This document shows positions 48,428 to 58,900 of a DNA stretch of 64,000 nt, piece by piece. The notes beneath the pieces are model-generated. The model was not told where the DNA came from, made no database searches, and saw nothing but the letters and a program-made list of their open reading frames with translations. The translations under genes and the position numbers were made by a program. The stretch comes from Pyronema omphalodes (lineage: Eukaryota; Ascomycota; Pezizomycetes; Pezizales; Pyronemataceae). The number at the start of each line of letters is the position of its first letter. Position 1 is the first letter of the stretch. The stretch covers positions 186,001 through 250,000 of the forward strand of contig JAJJXM010000015.1 in NCBI GenBank assembly GCA_024516155.1. Reading direction: 5' to 3'.

Positions 48428-48773
48428 CAGTCGACTCGGTCTATAAGGGTACGCCGGGACCGAAAGGGTGTACCCTTATATGATGTATATTCTTAAAGAC
48501 CGAGGGGCTTGGCACGAGTGATTGATCGAGATGCACAGAGCTGGGGTAGTGCGGGGGTAAGTGGAGTCCTAGCGCCACACAAATTGCACTATAGCCACGT
48601 CACCAGCTGCCCCACTGTATAAGGGTACCATACAAATTTTCGGCATTTTCATAAGGATATTCTAGTACACTGTGATACCCTTAATTCCCATACAAAAACC
48701 GTCGGGACCGCGGCAGGTACCCTTCTACAGTGGGTATTCTTATAGATAGTATCCTTATAACCCGAGTCGACTG
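48428..48773. mobile_element. 346-bp MITE-like element with ~25-bp terminal inverted repeats and TA target sites (pogo/Fot1-like)
   Basis: The left end reads (TA)CAGTCGACTCGG then TATAAGG. The right end, read on the minus strand, starts identically with (TA)CAGTCGACTCGG then TATAAGG. Counting the flanking TA, about 24 of 27 positions match. TA dinucleotides at 48426-48427 and 48774-48775 fit the duplication made by Tc1/mariner/pogo transposases. Inside, the TATAAGGGTAC motif recurs in both orientations (near 48441, 48470, 48617, 48715 and 48750). There is no transposase ORF, so it would need a transposase in trans. Element class is inferred from TIR sequence and TA target. Confidence 0.8.
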
Positions 48774-48775
48774 TA

Positions 48776-49759
48776 CCCATCATTCCCGCACCTTATTATA
48801 CACTCACTTCGTATTTAGCATTTTCTAAAACACCCTCGGCTATATTCCTTCCCAAATATAACACTACACAAAACGAAAGTGAAAAATGACACCGTATGTA
48901 TCCGATATGTCTCCGACTCTAGATACAGTCCCTTTAATCTCTTTGATACGTCAGGACCGCTTAGAATATGCGAGCTTCACGTCCTTGTGATCCCTTTTGC
49001 GTCGCTCGGAGAATTATCTAAGGATATAATAATTGACGCCGCAGCGCGCATAGATGCATCAAGTGTCAGAATTTAACCCATACATACCAGCTGACTCCGG
49101 ATACTAGCGGATAACTAGGGCGTCTATGCGCGTATAACTCAATGAGGGACGTCCGGTTCGGCACGTCAGTAGCCGAGATACGGGGTGCAAAAAGTGGCTG
49201 ATATAGATACAAGGCTGGGAGTAATGGATAATATGCTCATTATGCATCGCTTTCCAATGTCCTACGCCATGACAAAATTTTGTCCACCTGCCCGGGTAAC
49301 CACGAAGTCAACTTCAGAAGACGTTAAGACGTACTCGGGTACATACCTTGCCAGCTCGATTTGGACTATTTTAGGGAGAATTATATTACAGGCCTTGTGC
49401 AAGCGGTCATGGAGAAATTTTCCAGAAACTCAGATGGAATTTTCGTTACATATTCTGCCCTCTTTGCATTCTCTATCCGAGAATTATCATTTGATTCATC
49501 TTGCCTGCTCCACATTAAATCAAACCTCACTTGAAGAGAAAACACCAGGCAGTAGACACAAGGTTCTAAGCACCATTCGACAATGTGTTTGAAGTTACAA
49601 TCGCCCACATCGAGAATAGCTACAACTTAGGGCATACCAAGCGTGGAGATCTTGAAAATTGGTATTACAGTCAAATATCTCTAAGCAGGTTAGCTATCTA
49701 ATCGTAAAACATAATGGCGGTTAAACTCACTTTCAAGTATGTACTCTTTTGGGTTCAAA
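48776..49759. other. Non-coding or relic sequence between the MITE and the AlkB-like relic
   Basis: Contains open frames of 65 codons (48879-49076) and 135 codons (49185-49592) without recognised domains. Sequence quality resembles decayed genic DNA: intron-like AG/GT signals and mixed base composition. No clear parent gene was identified in this window. Confidence 0.35.
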
Positions 49760-50480
49760 AGTTGTAGTGTTTCCAGACGGGAACAGGGGTAAATGTTTCT
49801 CCCGCCGGAACGTCTCCGAAGATCATTACAGTCTCCCAATCTGTACTCTTTCCAAAGTGATTTCTGATAGAATCAACAGAGCTTGTAGGCTTTATAGTGG
49901 CCTTAGGAATAACCTCAGGCAATTCGTGGGAAGTGCCTTATTTTCCCCGGTGTGGCTAGCTAGTCCCATGTATTCGTCATTATCAATCTATCTAGTAATC
50001 ACAGTGAACCAGACCCTTTCAAAAAGGATCTGCAGCATGCTATCAAAAATATTCAGTATCATTTCCATCTGAGATTGACATCTCAATCATCAGACTTAGC
50101 TCATACATTCGCCAAATATATATCCGCACGATGCATTATCATCACATAGCTATGATGAAATATGAGCATCACACACGGCCTTGAAATCTTTGAATGTGCA
50201 GTTTTATACCCCAGAATCTCATCTCGGTTGAGTATCTGCCGTCCGGGCGAAATGGAAGTAGCGGTAGGGCCAAGCCCTGGTCCTTCTGGTACTGTTGTAA
50301 TACTTCAAACGTTTGACTGGCATAATTAATAGGAGATTTAGGGTGTCGGAACTTACCTTAACACGAAACACCAGAAATCCAAGCACATCATCTAGTGACC
50401 TTAGATGATTCCCTGTGCAACACAGCTATGTACCACTTGTCGGCACCGATTGCACACATCCTAACCCCCAGGAATCACTG
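49760..50480 (-). pseudogene. Decayed partial paralogue of the AlkB-like oxygenase gene
   Basis: The minus-strand order matches the 3' half of the gene at 32.9-35.9 kb. Clear collinear blocks include the iron-ligand/HGD region near 50110-50190: minus-strand reading HHSYVMIMHRADI here versus HHGDVMIMHGADI in the intact gene, where the metal-site-adjacent Gly-Asp has become Ser-Tyr. Further blocks are GAAATGGAAG..GTAGGGCCAAGCCC (50250-50275), an exon boundary with ACTTAC, and downstream CCGGAACGTCT and TTCGTCATTATCAATC (cf. TTCGTCAGTATCGATC). Stops and indels interrupt all frames. The N-terminal exons were not found. This is a gene relic, either from segmental duplication or from dispersal of a multicopy family. 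Confidence 0.75.
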
Positions 50481-50712
50481 ATGTTTTGTTCAGCTGATTA
50501 TGAGTTTGATCTCCAAGACGCTGGAATTTATATGAGCCGAGGAAGAATTGTTTTTTTACGATTTTCAATGGACTGACTTAGCTGAATTGGACCACAATTC
50601 TCGTCACACCGATTAATCTCCAGCACCAATAAACAATGTCGAGTCCAGACTCCATACAAGATTTCGGGTAGCCATTCTTCCAAGTATCAAGGTAGACAAC
50701 CATCCAAAAGGC

Positions 50713-52241
50713 GTGAACTTCCACCTTCGGGGGTGCAGTGATACGTGTACTGTACTAAAGGATGGGAAGAACGGTCGGAGTGACCATCAAGAGGAGGCAG
50801 GGAACTATGAAAGCGTCTTGGATTTAACCGTTACTAATCAGAAGTTATCATATGCCAAAACTGCTATTATCCAGATCAAGGATAAAAGGGCTATGTATTG
50901 GAAAGAAGCTGTTAGAATGCATTGATAGTTGCTTTGAAGTAAGTCATCCACCCAGTTTCGAAAGATATTAAATCCAGCGTACTCACAAAATGGTTAGTTT
51001 GTTGAAGATTTGACCGTAGAGGCCAAGGATGGCAAAGACTTAATCAAACAGTGGCAGAAGCCTGAAATGTCCTCAAAGAAAGTCGAGGATTGGCAGAGAA
51101 AACTGCGAAAGGCTCACAAGGGTATCTACAAGCTCTCTTGTACTGTAGTATCTTCTGGAAAAATCAGTACCCGCTCTCCCCTGTTTATCCCCCCTGGGAG
51201 CCCCGAGGTCACTAAGGAAAACCTTATGGAAAGACACAAAATGAACTCAGATTTGAAAACGCTTATCACAAGTTTTGACAGGTTCATGCAGGATACACAT
51301 TGTCTCGAGAGGCATTTCAGAAGTCAACGACTGAACTGAACATTCTTTTGCAGCAACTGGGTGACTTGAGATCAGACTTTGCAAAGCTGGCTGATGAAAA
51401 AGTTATTCTAGCAACAGTCTGAAACATACTTGAAACCTGTATTGGGTTTCTCATTTCGCTAAAGGATAAGGTTTCCGAGTTGACTATGTTATTTTCTTCA
51501 GTCGATGTCCTCACTAAAGTTGCTGTCGATACGTCTATAAATAAATTTGAACAATATGTTTCACAGGGTATGAAGAAAACTGGGAAGTGGAAAACCCATT
51601 GCTGACCGGATTCACCAGGTAAGTTGAGATTCTTTCACAGTTATTACCACGCATATTTTTATGGCTAAAAATACGCCCAGCTAATTCAAACCTATGCTAT
51701 CAAAATTGCAGCTCAGTTTTCGCTATATGTTAAGATAAGTCAGATGTACAACGACATACACCAAGACTACAATGGGCTAAGTTTTGAAACGATTGAAGAA
51801 ATGGGTGTACTGTTAAAGCTAAACGAAACTGAACAGCCTGCGATCGTGGAAAAGACGTTGGCTATTACAAGATATTCTACGGACGCTCATGAGGGAATTA
51901 AGAGGCGTGTTCAGTTGGTATGTGTTTTTTGACCGACAATGAGAGGTAGCTCTATCCTAACGGAAATATAGGAAATTGACGGAATAAACGCGGGATACGC
52001 ATCGCGGCGTATCGAGCGTATCGACAAGTTGATTGAATTTACCCTTCAGTCTAAGGGCTACGAGGAGATCAGTCGGGCAATCAAGAGCGATACAGACACT
52101 GCTGAAAGCATTGAGGAATAGGAGCTCGAGGATAAAGACCTAGCATTGAAGGAGACCGCTGCGCCAAAGGAGAAGCATCAGGAGAACACAGCGAAACTTT
52201 CCGAAGCCACCAAGATTGGTGGATCTGATCTCGATCTTTGA
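50713..52241 (+). pseudogene. Broken gene for a helix-rich protein (unrecognised family)
   Basis: Several open segments on the plus strand read as one amphipathic, Leu/Lys/Glu-rich helical protein. They are disrupted by a frame change near 51310, in-frame TGA codons at 51420-51422 and 51603-51605, and a TAG at 52119-52121, after which the same frame stays open for 39 codons to TGA 52239-52241. A plausible intron remains at 51918-51971 (GTATGT ... ATAG) joining in phase. Later segments contain YNDIHQDYNGLSFETIEEM and DAHEGIKRRVQ. The heptad-rich layout is loosely like helical-bundle proteins, including fungal proteins distantly related to alpha-helical pore formers, but that is weak inference. 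Described as a relic only. Confidence 0.55.
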
Positions 52242-52724
52242 ATGTGTAATTATGAATGGTAGTGCAATGTTCCTTTGTTTCAGTTTGGGTCTATTAGTAG
52301 TACTGGGGTTTTTTTTACAAATTGTGTAAAAATATATACCCGAGCTAATAGATTTCGAGTATTTATAACATAAAAAATAAAAGTTTCGTATTGAATTTCA
52401 ACAGTAACACTTTTTATGTTGGTAATTTCTACTTATCGCATCTTGAAATGGGTTGCATTTTAATAACCCATGAATTACAAATTAGTGCAGGACACAACAT
52501 CGTACTGTCGCTAATCAGTACGTGCTCAGACTGAGAAGATGTCGTAGTTCTTTCACTGACTCAAACGTAATATATTTGTTGTTTTTGGCACAGCAAAGGT
52601 CGCCTATCTCAAATCTGGCTTTGCTTTGCGACCTGGTTAAGCAGGGCAGGCGGTGTCTCGAGAGCATGGTGAGGCACTGAAGTGGTAGTACCTATCGCAT
52701 GAATAAAAAGGTTGTCAAAGAATA
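52242..52724. other. Intergenic spacer
   Basis: AT-rich sequence between the broken helical gene and the tRNA-Asp 3' end, with no gene signal. A T-rich tract (TTTTTTAC near 52310) lies close to the pseudogene end. Confidence 0.5.
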
Positions 52725-52882
52725 CTCCTCGGCGGGGAATTGAACCCCGGTCTCCCGCGATTTCTTGGGACATTCATCCGGGCACGCCGGCAGGGACCTC
52801 CCCCGGGAGGAGGGCTCTGCCGGCGTGTCAGGATTACTAGCCTCATGACAGGCGGAAATACTAACCACTATACTACCGAGGA
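52725..52882 (-). tRNA. tRNA-Asp(GUC) with an 86-nt intron
   Basis: The minus-strand exons 52882-52846 (37 nt) and 52759-52725 (35 nt) join into a 72-nt cloverleaf. The acceptor TCCTCGG pairs with CCGAGGA (discriminator G). The A box is TAGTATAGTGGTTAGTA. The anticodon arm is TCCGC-CTGTCAC-GCGGG with anticodon GTC, and the T arm is CCGGGGTTCAATTCCCCG. The inferred intron 52760-52845 lies after A37, the canonical eukaryotic 37/38 site. It is unusually long. At its centre is a GC-rich hairpin: CACGCCGGCAG pairs with CTGCCGGCGTG, with an inner CCCTCC...GGGAGG-type stem. All conserved tRNA positions look intact. Confidence 0.92.
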
Positions 52883-53378
52883 ATCTATTATTTGTGTGAC
52901 TTGAAATGGTATTTATCCTGCAGTTTTTGCCGGACAAGCTTCTTGCGATGAACGGTTTAAGCTATGCGGCTCCAGTCCAAGTTATTCGGCTCTGGCAGAG
53001 GAAAGATATTTGCGGCCAGCATTGTCCTCCCACAACGTGCCGCACACCTGTAACGTTATGTTACAAATTGCATCGCTCTTTTCTTTCTCTCACCCTTTCA
53101 CTGTAATTTTGTGTAGCGGGGAGGACCACGACGCCATGTTTCAGCACTGCTCTCCCCGATGCGATGGATATCTAATGATGCGCGATAACACCGGTGATGG
53201 TTTGCACTGACGAGGCTATTGACGCCGTGAACAGCGGCAAGCGGTATAACGTGAAGTCAAGCCATATTACCTCTTGTGCTGCACCCACTTTGGTCTCAGC
53301 GCCCTCGCTCTTGAACAAATCGTCCAAGCCCTTTCAACCCATCCAAACTCTTTCAAATTATCCAAACCATTTCGAATC
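52883..53378. other. Spacer between tRNA-Asp and the hypothetical gene
   Basis: The first ~55 bp are part of the duplication shared with 55.35 kb. The rest is unremarkable, with a pyrimidine-rich stretch (53070-53110) and AT/CT-rich sequence just before ATG 53379, consistent with a promoter. Confidence 0.45.
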
Positions 53379-54663
53379 ATGGCATCACCAAAATCGAAAT
53401 CTCCTTCCAGCCTGCTCCCCAGCATCGACCTCGTTATCGTCTCCAAGGCCGGCGTATCCACTCTCCAGATTACCTCACATCAAGGAGCTCTCCGCCTCCT
53501 AATGTCAAGCTCGCTAAACCAGCTGCTTTCGGAAGGCAAACTTACACGCAATGATAACCTTCTGGCTACTAGACGCATGGATATTATTCCTTTACTTTCT
53601 TCATTGGACCTTAACGGGCGAGACAAAGTTTGTGGTTCATCAATGATCTCCAGACGCAAACAAAAAAAGGCCCGTGATTTTATCACCCTGAATTTTACAG
53701 AAGAGCTATCGCCCGGGCAGCAGGTAGTCAGAGGCTTTTTTTGTCCATCCTTTCTGAACCTGTCTATTTTGGTGGACTATCTCAGGGCAATGCCTAAGGA
53801 GCAGAAAAAGCGTATTCAGTTCCAAGCCATTATTAATGGCCTGTCAATTCCTCCCTCGCCAGCGCACTTCGTAAGCTCTCGACTCTTGTCAAGCAAATTT
53901 CGCTCAGACAGTCTGTCCCGGGGGGTCCACTCTATTTCAGATATGACTCGTATTCCTATTATGAAGGTCAGTTATCATCAGTTTGAGGCACTTGGAGTTG
54001 TTCTCCTCCTATACGTCCTCTTGACTCGTCTTAAGCTAACTTGATTTATAGCCCATCCCATTTAATCATACAGGGCGTCTTCCAACAAACGAGCAAATAC
54101 TCCTTCAGGACAACTCATCCTGTATGGCAAAGGATCAGGTGCTACAATATGGGCCGCTACCACACTCTAATGTCATCATCCCCCAAAAAGCCTCTATCAG
54201 CGTCTCCGACACGCATTTTGATTCCGGGAAAGAAGGGTCCACAAATAAATCCGTCAGTGAAATCGAGGAAGACGAAACAAATGCCATTTTGCCGGAAGAC
54301 CTCGTAAGAACTCAATCGGATTACGATTACATGGACATTGATCCATCGGAATTTGCAAATGACGATTATTGTAGCGACGCCGTTATAGTCGAGAAAGGCC
54401 ATGCCAACTACGAACACATGAACATCGATCCTTCAGAATATATGAATGACGACTATTATGGTCAAGCTTTTCACTACGAACAATATAAAGCTAAGGTCTT
54501 GGAGCGCGATTTAAGGATTCTGAAATGGCGTGATGAAGTCTATGACCTCATTCCCGAGACTATGCTTTATATGATGGAGTACGAGGATACCTGTCCCATA
54601 CCACACCCGATGCTTGCCCTCTTTGGCCGTAAGCCTCGGAATGCATATGCTCAAATGGATTAA
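53379..54663 (+). CDS. Hypothetical protein with a duplicated acidic DIDPSE motif
   Basis: Two exons (53379-53966 and 54052-54663) join in phase 0 across an 85-bp intron (GTCAGT donor, TATAG acceptor, AAGCTAACTTG branch-like site) and give 399 residues. No family recognised. The first ~190 residues look folded (DLVIVSKAG, RRKQKKARDFITLNF, QQVVRGFFCPSFLNLSILV, QFQAIINGLSIPP). The second exon holds two imperfect ~30-residue acidic repeats (YDYMDIDPSEFANDDY and YEHMNIDPSEYMNDDYY) and a charged C-terminal helix. There are no signal peptide or membrane segments. ATG 53379 was chosen over an upstream in-frame start because it begins the compositionally normal region. It is intact in a neighbourhood of relics, so it may be a young or accessory gene. 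Confidence 0.6.
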
Positions 54664-55149
54664 TAAAATGATTCGGCAATAACTGCTGACTGACTTACGG
54701 TTTGCTTATGGTTCTTCTGAATTAGTGGGCTATGATAATTAAGAAATCGAGCATATTTTTGTATTTATAATTAAAGAAAGAAAGGAGACCTTCGTCATTT
54801 TGCATGACTAAATGATGGACAGCCGATCCGCGAGCTTATGGAAGTGAGTACGGGGCTTCGCATATCAGCCACCATGTCTGCCCACAATGCCAAGCTTACA
54901 GATATCCAATTACTCATCCTTACTCCATTAGTATGGTGGCAGCGTAAGGACGCTACATTCTTAATTAAAAGCCCCAGAGCTTCAAGACTCTTCGAGATTT
55001 TTTAAACAGCCAAACATCAATATTCATCACCCTAGCTCTTCTGACTTTGGGCGCTTATACAGCTTAGAGTACTATATTTATTTGTGCAACTTGAACCATC
55101 GCGGCACTTTAGGCACCAAATGCGCTAAATAAACAAAAAGCCAGAAACT
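54664..55149. other. 3' flank and spacer
   Basis: AT-rich spacer after the hypothetical gene with no coding signal. The last ~30 bp belong to the tRNA-Asp-containing duplication. Confidence 0.45.
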
Positions 55150-55340
55150 TTCCTCGGCGGGGAAGTCCTCCTTTGGTCCCCCGTTAATTCTTGGAGACTT
55201 TTATGACGCCGGCACTTGTCTATAATGCCCCAGGAATCGTATAGTACCTTACAAGACCTGTTGGATGTAATCAATGAATGAAATCGTGTCACAGATATCA
55301 CATTACAGGTGGAAATACTAACCACTATATTACCGAGATA
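55150..55340 (-). pseudogene. Decayed tRNA-Asp copy
   Basis: Minus-strand remains of the tRNA-Asp gene at 52.7-52.9 kb. The 5' half TCTCGGTAATATAGTGG, then TTAGTATTTCCACCTGTAA, compares with TCCTCGGTAGTATAGTGG and TTAGTATTTCCGCCTGTCA. The 3' half ends in CCCCGCCGAGG. The acceptor and anticodon arms no longer pair, the anticodon GTC reads GTA or is lost, and the intron-equivalent segment is longer and has lost its hairpin, though GACGCCGGCA remains. Flanking sequence on both sides also matches the intact locus, so the unit duplicated was larger than the tRNA. Confidence 0.8.
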
Positions 55341-55379
55341 TCTGTTATTTAGTGTAACATGAAATGACATTTGATCCAC

Positions 55380-55873
55380 AGGGCTTATTTGGTTCCTAGG
55401 TGCTTAGCTAACCGTTTCTGTACGATAATAAAATGACATGCGGGGATTCCTGAAGTTAACGTAGCGACACATGAATTATGTTCAAGATATTCCAGTACCC
55501 TTCGTGATCCGCAATTCGCAAGAGATAACGACTCCGCATGAGTGCATTACATCGGCCCGTTGAGTCCCAGGTGCATTTTAAAGTGAAAATACTGAAGACC
55601 ATGTCCTTGCTTTGTCCTTATTCCCTGATGAAAACGGTTTACAAGGAACGGAGCGATACTGAAATGCATCCGGGATCAAGGTATAGACATAATTAGTGAT
55701 GGAAAACGGCTTCTGATAGCTCCGTAGGAAGGAATGTTATGATCATGGCATTGGAAGTCTGGTTTGCGGGGTTCGAAGTTCAGGATAGGTCCTTGGACAG
55801 ATGGAGGGAAAGCGCGCATCGTATAGTAATTTTGTCATTCTATACTGCATTACTTGGCGCTGACTACAACAGT
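55380..55873. other. Spacer between tRNA-Asp relic and tRNA-Val
   Basis: No coding frame or repeat recognised apart from the flank of the duplication at its left end. Confidence 0.4.
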
Positions 55874-55947
55874 GGTTTCATGGTGTAGTTGGTTATCACA
55901 TCAGTCTAACACACTGAAGGTCCCCAGATCGAGCCTGGGTGAAATCA
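55874..55947 (+). tRNA. tRNA-Val(AAC)
   Basis: A 74-nt intronless cloverleaf. The acceptor GGTTTCA pairs with TGAAATC (one G-U pair; discriminator A). The D arm region is TGGTGTAGTTGGTTATCAC (A box). The anticodon arm is TCAGT-CTAACAC-ACTGA with anticodon AAC. The T arm is CCCAG-ATCGAGC-CTGGG; the B box reads ATCGAGCC where GTTCGAnCC is usual, a deviation at the first T-loop bases. A TTTTT tract sits shortly downstream (after ATCATC), a Pol III terminator-like signal. Probably functional, but the B-box change leaves some doubt. Confidence 0.85.
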
Positions 55948-58900
55948 TCTTTTTGAGATTTTATTGAGTAACTCTGGAAAAAGCGAAATCGCATACCTAG
56001 ATCATTTTCACGTTTTCCGGGGGTTGCCGTTTTTTATGTCAATTGATGTCACCTGTAGCAAGCAGCTTCATCAATTATCACACCATTGGCGAAGCTGCAA
56101 GGATGCCGTTCATACCTCTTTACATATCAGAGTGCACTTATTGTTGTCAACCGGAATCAGACAAAACTTTCTCGCTTACACCCTGGCTCGGCTCAGAGCA
56201 CTTCAGTTCGCGCAGTCCGTATCATATGAGTACCATAGCCCCTTGCATCCCATTTTCAAGGCCAAGATAACATTACCCGTTCTCGTTCAGGGCATGGGGG
56301 TGACTGCGTAAAAGCGCAAAAGCGAGAACGAGTAAGTGATGCCATATCGAAACCGTCGGGAACCGGTTAAGCAACTCCAAAAATCTTTTGATGAAGTACT
56401 TTAAATTTATCGATAACAGCTACGTAATGGCACAACGGTTTAAGGCTAAGCATAGTAGGATATTTATATCCAGTTTATATCACAGCCGCCGAGAGCCGTG
56501 AACATTGCCGATTGTCAAGTTCGCTGTTAGTGTCCATCGGCGAATGCTTCAGCAATTATACATAGCCACTCTGGGGTCATGGGGCATCACGCATGACAGC
56601 CGATGAGGCACACCTGCCGAGTCAACGCAGGATATATCGTGGGATAGAAGCATTACGATTAAATGCATAATGTCAGGTATTCTTCTTTACAGAAGTGCTG
56701 TAATAAACGTGTAATATTGCTTGGGTTATGCTTTGTAATTGACAGATAACGGCGGTGGGGATTGACTACCATGCAGTATTTATATGTAATTACGATGCCT
56801 CATTTTATAGACCAATAGAACTTTTTACATAGTGCGTGAACAATATGACTGGACATTACCTGATGCACGCCGGTTGTCGGTAGATGATGGAAGCTGTAAG
56901 GGTAATTATGCGTTGACGGATAACGGTGATGCCTTGCAGTAATACAGCCATACTACGCCATGAAGCCTCAGTAAGCGAGTCTCGAACAGTGCTGGATATT
57001 CTAGATCAAAAGCGTTGGTGAACGATGAGGTGCGAATAGAAATCTGCTTAGGAAGTTTCGAGTGATAGCATTTTGAACATAATGTCTTAGTCTATAGATT
57101 AAACTCTCGGTACCTTGACGTGCCGAAATGCGCAGCGAATACGACGTTTTTAGGTATCATGTACCGTAACCAATACTAAAGTCCGAAGTACCGAACCGAC
57201 TACACTTAAATAGGGTTTTCAGCAAAGGCAGAAAATCTAAGTCTACTATACATGCCTTTGTGGCTTGGAACTTGTAATGTGCTGTCGCCAGTAACAGCTC
57301 TTGCTGTTTGTTAATAATAGTCTATTATAAATAAAACAGCTAGTCAAGCAGCTACGGTCATAGAATCATGAATACAACGCATCCCGTCCGCTCTGCGCTA
57401 TTTAAGCATGATATCGTTCGGCTAGTACTGTCGTGGGTGACCAGACGGGAATCCCGAATACTGTAGTTTTTGTCTTTTTGTTTGAATTACTAGCTTCTGA
57501 TCTTACCAATTTCAATCACAATTATGAAGCGCTTGATGAGGCCAAACTGCACAGAATTGGCCGTGTTGCTATTGGAAGCGATAACTACTTGCGTTTTCAC
57601 CTTATTTTGCGGGTATTGATGACACAAGAATAGTGGCTTTTCGGGTCCGATAAGCGTGACTGGGTACGCAGTTCACATTTGACGACAGAGGTTTCGGGTG
57701 TATTGCTGCGCATGATGCATGCGCGAATACATCGAGCGCCTATGGTTCTAGGGGTGTAACTTGCCATTCACGAGGCGTGTAAATAATTACTATCCATAGA
57801 CTTACTTGTCATGAGAAAGTTGCCGACATAATATTGAATATGTTGGATCTGCAACCTTTCTTTTTTAACTTCACTCAACCAGATGCCGAAGTTTAATAGG
57901 CTGGTAAGTATGTAGATGAAGTCAGGTGATATGCCGTACACATGCCTTGAGCTGCGAACTTCTGCAGTGTTTATATGACGACAATATCTGCGCGGCATAT
58001 ATTCATCTTTAACCTTGCTTTGAGTCAAAACTTACTCATAGAAGTCCACTTTATGATCACTGCAAATGAGCTTCCCTATCTCCATATTGGTACATGAGGA
58101 TTATGTACGGTCTTCTATTCAAAGACAAGTCGTCTATGTATATCTTACACGTATGTGCCATCCTGTAGAGTAGGCTATCATGGGTTTTAATGTGGTTATA
58201 TATTGTCTTTGTTTAGGTTCGGTTATCTTAATGTACTTGCATAATGGAGGATAAGAATAAATTCCATGGAAATGATACCTAGCTTTATTCTCTCTATTGC
58301 TGTTTACTTTAGTTGTTATAAACTTTGCATCGTTGGAATGATCTGCAAACCTCGGGAAAACGGAGTGATACAATATGTAGCCGAGAAGCTGTGATAATTC
58401 CAGACTGATGTGCTGAGATGTCTTACAACTGTTATCATGTAACCGTGATGCCCTCATGATGTGTCTTAGCCGCCAACCCACCCAAAGCGCGTGTTAGTAT
58501 GCGTTCGATACTTGGCGTTCGAATTCCTTCTGTACCCTTGTAGCCTATGTAGATTACTCAGGTCTAGATACTTTAGACTTCTTGCTTCTTCCTTACGCAT
58601 TCTAGATTTTGTGTCCTGTGTATTTTCTTAACTTCCGAAGCTTTTGGTATAACGTTACGCTCAGTTTCCTACTTTTGTACACCCCAGTAGTTGTACAGAA
58701 CTCAAAACACAAAATTTAAAAACTTCTAGCTTTAGTAAGTTCTGATTGTTCACTAACCAACTCTCCATGCAGTTCCTAAATAGGTAGTCTTCACTGTCTT
58801 GTTGCATTTAAGCTTTCTTTCAATTTTCATGAACGGATCCGGCACGGAAACATTTTGAAGCGAAAATGTTAGTTAGCGCGGTTCAGACCCATGCTCTAGA

